Part shown: positions 52,408 through 52,498 of the stretch, in pieces
Layout: each line of letters begins with the position of its first letter
Position numbering within the stretch: position 1 is the stretch's first letter
DNA from: Tahibacter aquaticus
GTDB lineage: Bacteria > Pseudomonadota > Gammaproteobacteria > Xanthomonadales > Rhodanobacteraceae
Direction of reading: 5' to 3'
NCBI RefSeq assembly: GCF_004363655.1
Contig: NZ_SNZH01000027.1
Location: 1-52,498, forward strand
DNA length: 52,498 nt
Notes under the pieces: model-generated
What the model saw: the letters and a program-made list of their open reading frames with translations, nothing else
What the model was told of the DNA's origin: nothing
Database searches by the model: none
Position numbers and translations under genes: made by a program

Positions 52408-52498
52408 CAGGCTGTTGAGAAACCAGTTTCCGCAGGCACAATGATAGGCGCCATCAATAACGGGTTAGCGAACAGCAATGCGCACAGCAGACGTCCAG
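52408..52498 (+). mobile_element. Left end of an IS5/IS1182-like insertion sequence (cut by the window edge)
   Basis: CAGGCTGTTGAGAAACC at 52408 resembles the terminal inverted repeats (GGCTGTTGA-A-A-A) of this group, and is preceded by CTAG, a common palindromic target. A transposase-like start follows 70 bases later. The other end is outside the window, so the exact family is open. Confidence 0.5.
52478..52498 (+). CDS. Transposase N-terminus (partial, 7 codons)
   Basis: ATG at 52478 opens MRTADVQ, which fits the N-termini of IS1182-like transposases (MRxxDxQ followed by LFSYV in known members). Only seven codons are visible, so the call rests mainly on the terminal-repeat-like sequence before it. 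Confidence 0.4.

Overview
The window is high-GC proteobacterial DNA. The gene families suggest a member of the Lysobacterales (Xanthomonadales), most likely Rhodanobacteraceae of the Dokdonella/Tahibacter kind. The grounds are a Lys-C-like secreted protease, several large exoproteins with PKD, PPC and P domains, and secreted proteins ending in a short FANGF-type motif. The taxonomic placement is inference from these families; no rRNA or tRNA gene is present to confirm it.

Left edge (1-2.0 kb) is an accessory junk zone. It holds the right end of an IS66 element, a low-GC GspG-like protein with a C-terminal membrane anchor, a SymE-family toxin gene, and decayed fragments of an XRE regulator and an IS3 transposase that both carry CAG-to-TAG nonsense changes. 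From 2.0 to 10 kb come a secreted RCC1-repeat protein, a PAS-AraC regulator divergent from a secreted serine protease, a sterol-desaturase-family membrane hydroxylase and a GYF-pilin fusion. From 10.6 to 19.3 kb, all on the minus strand, is the conserved membrane cluster RDD, RDD, SpoIIM-like, DUF4129, DUF4350, MoxR ATPase, DUF58, tightly overlapping, with a decayed Ser/Thr kinase next to its 3' end.

The middle (19.3-40.4 kb) is mostly housekeeping and cell-envelope genes: TrhO, a purine permease, a reprolysin-like metalloprotease, a PQQ-type sugar dehydrogenase, a RidA-like protein, a retropepsin-like protease with PDZ, a winged-helix regulator with an operator-like palindrome in the shared promoter, two GNATs, TraB/GumN, a thioesterase, a beta-helix protein, an LCAT-like hydrolase, a DMT transporter and LpxH. 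From 40.4 to 48.1 kb lie a decayed CSLREA protein, a striking double palindrome, and two giant BNR-repeat exoproteins whose last 390 residues (PKD-PKD-PPC-P) are nearly identical.

The most interesting region is the AT-richer island at 48.6-52.3 kb. Two overlapping reverse-transcriptase genes fit the Drt3a (UG3) plus Drt3b (UG8) pair of the antiphage system DRT3. Immediately after the second RT stop codon, on the same strand and before an intrinsic terminator, there is a roughly 114-nt candidate non-coding RNA in which a 7-bp closing stem encloses an unpaired (CA)4 tract, as expected of a template for alternating GT synthesis. The island is bounded by an IS3 relic on one side and the end of another insertion sequence on the other, consistent with acquisition by transfer.
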